Shown here: positions 6,591 to 8,122 of the stretch, piece after piece
Layout: each line of letters begins with the position of its first letter
Position numbering within the stretch: the stretch's first letter is position 1
Source of the DNA: Streptococcus sp. A12
GTDB taxonomy: Bacteria > Bacillota > Bacilli > Lactobacillales > Streptococcaceae
Assembly: GCF_905372335.1 (NCBI RefSeq)
Contig: NZ_CAJPOU010000052.1
Span: forward strand, 1 to 8,122
Direction: 5' to 3'
Length of the DNA stretch: 8,122 nucleotides
Made by a program: the position numbers and the translations under genes
Notes under the pieces: generated by a model
What the model saw: the letters and a program-made list of their open reading frames with translations, nothing else
The model's database searches: none
Told to the model about the DNA's origin: nothing

Positions 6591-7042
6591 TATTTTTCTA
6601 CCTCCACAAGTTCTACATCTGATTTATATAAGTCAATTTTTTCAAGTAAATAGCTATCTGGGTCTGTTCCGCTAATCGCACGATAGAATTGCTTGTCTAC
6701 CTTGATAATAGCTCCATCGGTCGTATCCGAAGTATTGATGTAGACATCTTCTTTTTCAACGCCTAACTCTTTTGAAACGACTTCGATAAAGTGTAGGGAA
6801 GAACGAAATTGATTGTCGTTGGACTGGTTATTCTGGAAATTTGAAATACCAATCAAAACAAAGGCCACTAAGATTAAGACAGAAATGATTGATAATTCAC
6901 GGAACTTACTTCCGCGTTTATCCTTATATGCCTTAAAGGCGAAAAAAGCCGTTACCAACACTAAGAGAATGGACATGATCACCATGACCCAATTTTGTTG
7001 GCTAATCTGACTCAATACATAATCATATGAATAGAATTTCAT
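6590..7042 (-). CDS. DUF3290 family membrane protein
   Basis: The 150-residue protein has two predicted membrane helices (about 18-37 and 50-68), joined by a basic loop KAYKDKRGSKFRE (37-49). A soluble domain of about 80 residues follows. This layout and its position immediately upstream of a DUF421 gene match DUF3290, a family of unknown function found mainly in Lactobacillales. The basic loop suggests that it faces the cytoplasm and that the C-terminal domain lies outside the cell, by the positive-inside rule. GGGAGGA (complement of 7048-7054) sits 5 nt before the ATG. It is first in a two-gene unit with its own promoter. No catalytic motif is apparent to me. Confidence 0.85.
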   Translation of the reverse strand: MKFYSYDYVLSQISQQNWVMVIMSILLVLVTAFFAFKAYKDKRGSKFRELSIISVLILVAFVLIGISNFQNNQSNDNQFRSSLHFIEVVSKELGVEKEDVYINTSDTTDGAIIKVDKQFYRAISGTDPDSYLLEKIDLYKSDVELVEVEK

Positions 7043-7071
7043 AAAAATCCTCCCGATTTTGAATTCAAGTT

Positions 7072-7100
7072 ATTATAAACTAAATCCTCCTTAACTGCAA
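7072..7100 (-). promoter_or_regulatory. Promoter for the DUF3290-DUF421 pair
   Basis: Reading the minus strand, a perfect TATAAT (complement of 7072-7077) lies 17 bp after TTGCAG (complement of 7095-7100), a weak -35. Transcription would start near 7065, giving a leader of about 23 nt that includes the GGGAGGA ribosome binding site. The spacer upstream, between here and the plsY terminator, is A/T-rich and shows no gene. Confidence 0.65.
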
Positions 7101-7173
7101 TGATTAAAAACAAAAGGAAGAAAAAACTTATAGAACTTTTTTGAAGAGAAGTGCTTACAAAGTGATAGCAATC

Positions 7174-7199
7174 AAAAAAACTAGAGCAAAAGCTCTAGT
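7174..7199 (-). terminator. Intrinsic terminator of plsY
   Basis: On the minus strand ACTAGAGC (complement of 7192-7199) pairs with GCTCTAGT (complement of 7180-7187) over a TTTT loop, then a T-run from the seven As at 7174-7180. The 8-bp stem includes the plsY TAG stop codon (7195-7197). The plus strand lacks a T-run after the stem, so it acts on the minus strand only. Confidence 0.85.
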
Positions 7200-7839
7200 C
7201 TTTATGTTTTTGATGGGTGATGTTTTTTCCCCAGGAGATGATATTTTCATTCTTGTTGAGGATGCGCTTGATATTGTCCTTGTGGCGGATGATAATCAAG
7301 GTGGTCAGTGCGAGGACGACGATGGTAAAAATCAGATCGTAGCTCGGGAGAACCCAACCAGTCAGCGGGAGGATGAGGACTCCGATACTAGCCAGAATAG
7401 CGACCGTCACACTTGAAAAGGAAATCATACTTGTCAAGTAAAGGCTAGCAAAGAAATAAATGGCTAAAAGGATGAGGAAAACGGGAGAGAAGCCGATGAG
7501 GACTCCTGCACTAGTCGCTACTGCCTTGCCTCCTTTAAAGCCTGCAAAAATTGGGAAGGTGTGTCCAAGGACTGCTAAAAGACCAAAGACCATAGGAGAA
7601 ATCCCTGTAACCCCAAAAATAGTCGGCAATAAAACAGCCAAGGTTCCTTTGAGGAAATCAACCGCAAAGACAACCAGACCAGCCTTCGTCCCTAGGATTC
7701 GGAAGGTATTGGTGGTCCCTGTATTTCCAGAACCGTGTTCACGTAGATTGATGTTAAAGAAGGCTTTTCCTATCCACAAACCAGAAGGGATAGAACCTAA
7801 TAAGTATGCTAATACGAGTAAAAGAATTGTTTTCATCAT
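7195..7839 (-). CDS. plsY: Acyl-phosphate:glycerol-3-phosphate acyltransferase
   Basis: PlsY transfers the acyl group from acyl-phosphate, made by PlsX, to glycerol-3-phosphate, giving lysophosphatidic acid in the first membrane step of phospholipid synthesis. The 214 residues are rich in membrane segments. The conserved loops are present: LLGSIPSG (13-20) and REHGSGNTGTTNTFR (33-47), then GHTFPIFAGFKGGKA (92-106) and IIRHKDNIKRI (183-193). They correspond to the three family motifs that bind the substrates. Two consecutive ATG codons start the protein (7839 and 7836). Neither has a Shine-Dalgarno sequence, and an extended -10 ends only 6 nt upstream, so translation may begin at the mRNA's very 5' end. 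The stop codon lies in the stem of the terminator. The divergent neighbour is parE, as in pneumococcus. Confidence 0.96.
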   Translation of the reverse strand: MMKTILLLVLAYLLGSIPSGLWIGKAFFNINLREHGSGNTGTTNTFRILGTKAGLVVFAVDFLKGTLAVLLPTIFGVTGISPMVFGLLAVLGHTFPIFAGFKGGKAVATSAGVLIGFSPVFLILLAIYFFASLYLTSMISFSSVTVAILASIGVLILPLTGWVLPSYDLIFTIVVLALTTLIIIRHKDNIKRILNKNENIISWGKNITHQKHKD

Positions 7840-7845
7840 AGTTTC

Positions 7846-7873
7846 ATTATATCAAAAATGCTTTGAATGAAAA
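7846..7873 (-). promoter_or_regulatory. Extended -10 promoter of plsY, predicted leaderless start
   Basis: The minus strand reads TGATATAAT (complement of 7846-7854), a perfect extended -10 element. A 4/6 -35-like TTTTCA (complement of 7868-7873) lies 16 bp upstream. The hexamer is followed by GAAACT and then ATG, so the expected start point, about 7 nt downstream, coincides with the A of the first plsY ATG at 7839. Confidence 0.7.
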
Positions 7874-7961
7874 AGAAAATATCTAGCTGATTTGTCACAT
7901 CGGATAGTCGGCTTAAGCTAATCGTACTTAAATGGGCTAATTAAAGGGAGAGAAGAAAGAA

Positions 7962-7995
7962 AAATTTTGCAAAATTTCCTAAAAAGCTGTAATAT
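7962..7995 (+). promoter_or_regulatory. parE promoter with a 16-bp palindrome over the -35
   Basis: TTGCAA (7967-7972) and TAATAT (7990-7995) are separated by 17 bp and each match the sigma-A hexamers only partly. A TG directly precedes the -10 candidate. The -35 lies within the perfect palindrome AAATTTTGCAAAATTT (7962-7977), which could be an operator. The predicted start near 8002 gives a leader of roughly 23 nt. The rest of the plsY-parE spacer (about 7875-7960) holds no gene or terminator that I can see. Confidence 0.5.
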
Positions 7996-8024
7996 AGAAA
8001 AGATGAACAAACAGGAGGTTCCTT

Positions 8025-8122
8025 GTGTCTAAAAAGGAAATCAACATTAATAATTATAATGACGATGCCATTCAGGTACTAGAAGGGTTGGATGCGGTCC
8101 GTAAACGTCCAGGGATGTATAT
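8025..8122 (+). CDS. parE: DNA topoisomerase IV subunit B, 5' part only
   Basis: ParE is the ATPase subunit of topoisomerase IV, which with ParC unlinks daughter chromosomes. Only the first 32 codons and two bases of the next are in the window; the gene runs off the right end. The N-terminus reads MSKKEININNYNDDAIQVLE and then GLDAVRKRPGMY (21-32), the arm and first part of the GHKL ATPase domain shared with GyrB. The SKKEI start and the divergent plsY neighbour favour ParE over GyrB. The start is GTG at 8025, set by AGGAGG at 8013-8018 with a 6-nt gap; the TTG at 8023 is out of frame. parC is expected downstream, outside the window. Confidence 0.95.
   Translation, partial: MSKKEININNYNDDAIQVLEGLDAVRKRPGMY

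Noticed and set aside
7146..7159. Catabolite response element (cre) upstream of the DUF3290 promoter
   Set aside because: The minus-strand TGTAAGCACTTCTC matches the cre consensus at about 11 of 14 positions but lacks the central CG and the end bases, which is too weak.
7460..7870. 136-codon plus-strand frame opposite plsY
   Set aside because: Its composition (many Lys, Pro and Thr) is the expected mirror of a membrane protein gene, and plsY motifs fix the other strand.
7917..7941. Direct repeat GCTAAT (7917-7922 and 7936-7941) in the plsY-parE spacer
   Set aside because: Two six-base copies in A/T-rich DNA are easily found by chance and are not centred on either promoter.
7962..7977. CodY box at parE
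   Set aside because: It matches the 15-base consensus at only about 11 positions, and the central CWG is replaced, so it is listed as an unassigned palindrome.

Overview
The window looks like core chromosome of a low-GC Gram-positive coccus, most likely an oral (viridans-group) Streptococcus. The evidence is the close match of the ParE, PlsY, LeuA and LeuC proteins to streptococcal versions as I remember them, the divergent plsY/parE arrangement known from pneumococcus, the DUF3290-DUF421 gene pair typical of Lactobacillales, strong AGGAGG-type ribosome binding sites and a near-consensus CodY box. I cannot name the species from sequence alone. I see no mobile elements, tRNAs, rRNAs, CRISPR arrays or defence genes.

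Layout. Positions 1-127 are the 3' part of the leader of the leucine operon. It can fold into a chain of competing hairpins ending in a 12-bp intrinsic terminator just before leuA, which reads as a transcription attenuator. Positions 128-4992 hold leuA-leuB-(DUF1294 membrane protein)-leuC-leuD, tightly packed with gaps of 11 nt or less and one ATGA overlap. These four enzymes convert 2-ketoisovalerate plus acetyl-CoA to 2-ketoisocaproate, the direct precursor of leucine. The small membrane protein between leuB and leuC has no obvious role in that pathway.

Positions 5013-5875 hold a CodY box, a sigma-A-type promoter and a Sua5/YciO/YrdC-family gene with an altered first motif, closed by a strong terminator that can serve both strands. 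The CodY box abuts the -35 element, so this gene is probably repressed when branched-chain amino acids and GTP are plentiful.

From 5961 to 7839 the genes run on the minus strand: plsY, the acylphosphate:glycerol-3-phosphate acyltransferase of phospholipid synthesis, with its own terminator, then a separate promoter driving a DUF3290-DUF421 membrane protein pair. The plsY promoter has a perfect extended -10 so close to the ATG that the mRNA is predicted to be leaderless. The divergent plsY-parE spacer follows, with a 16-bp perfect palindrome over the parE -35 region, and the window ends 32 codons into parE (topoisomerase IV subunit B).

Most genes here are ordinary housekeeping genes. The points of real interest are regulatory: the leu attenuator, the CodY site on the YciO-like gene, the predicted leaderless plsY transcript and the parE promoter palindrome. 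One gene-content oddity is the DUF1294 gene inside the leu operon.
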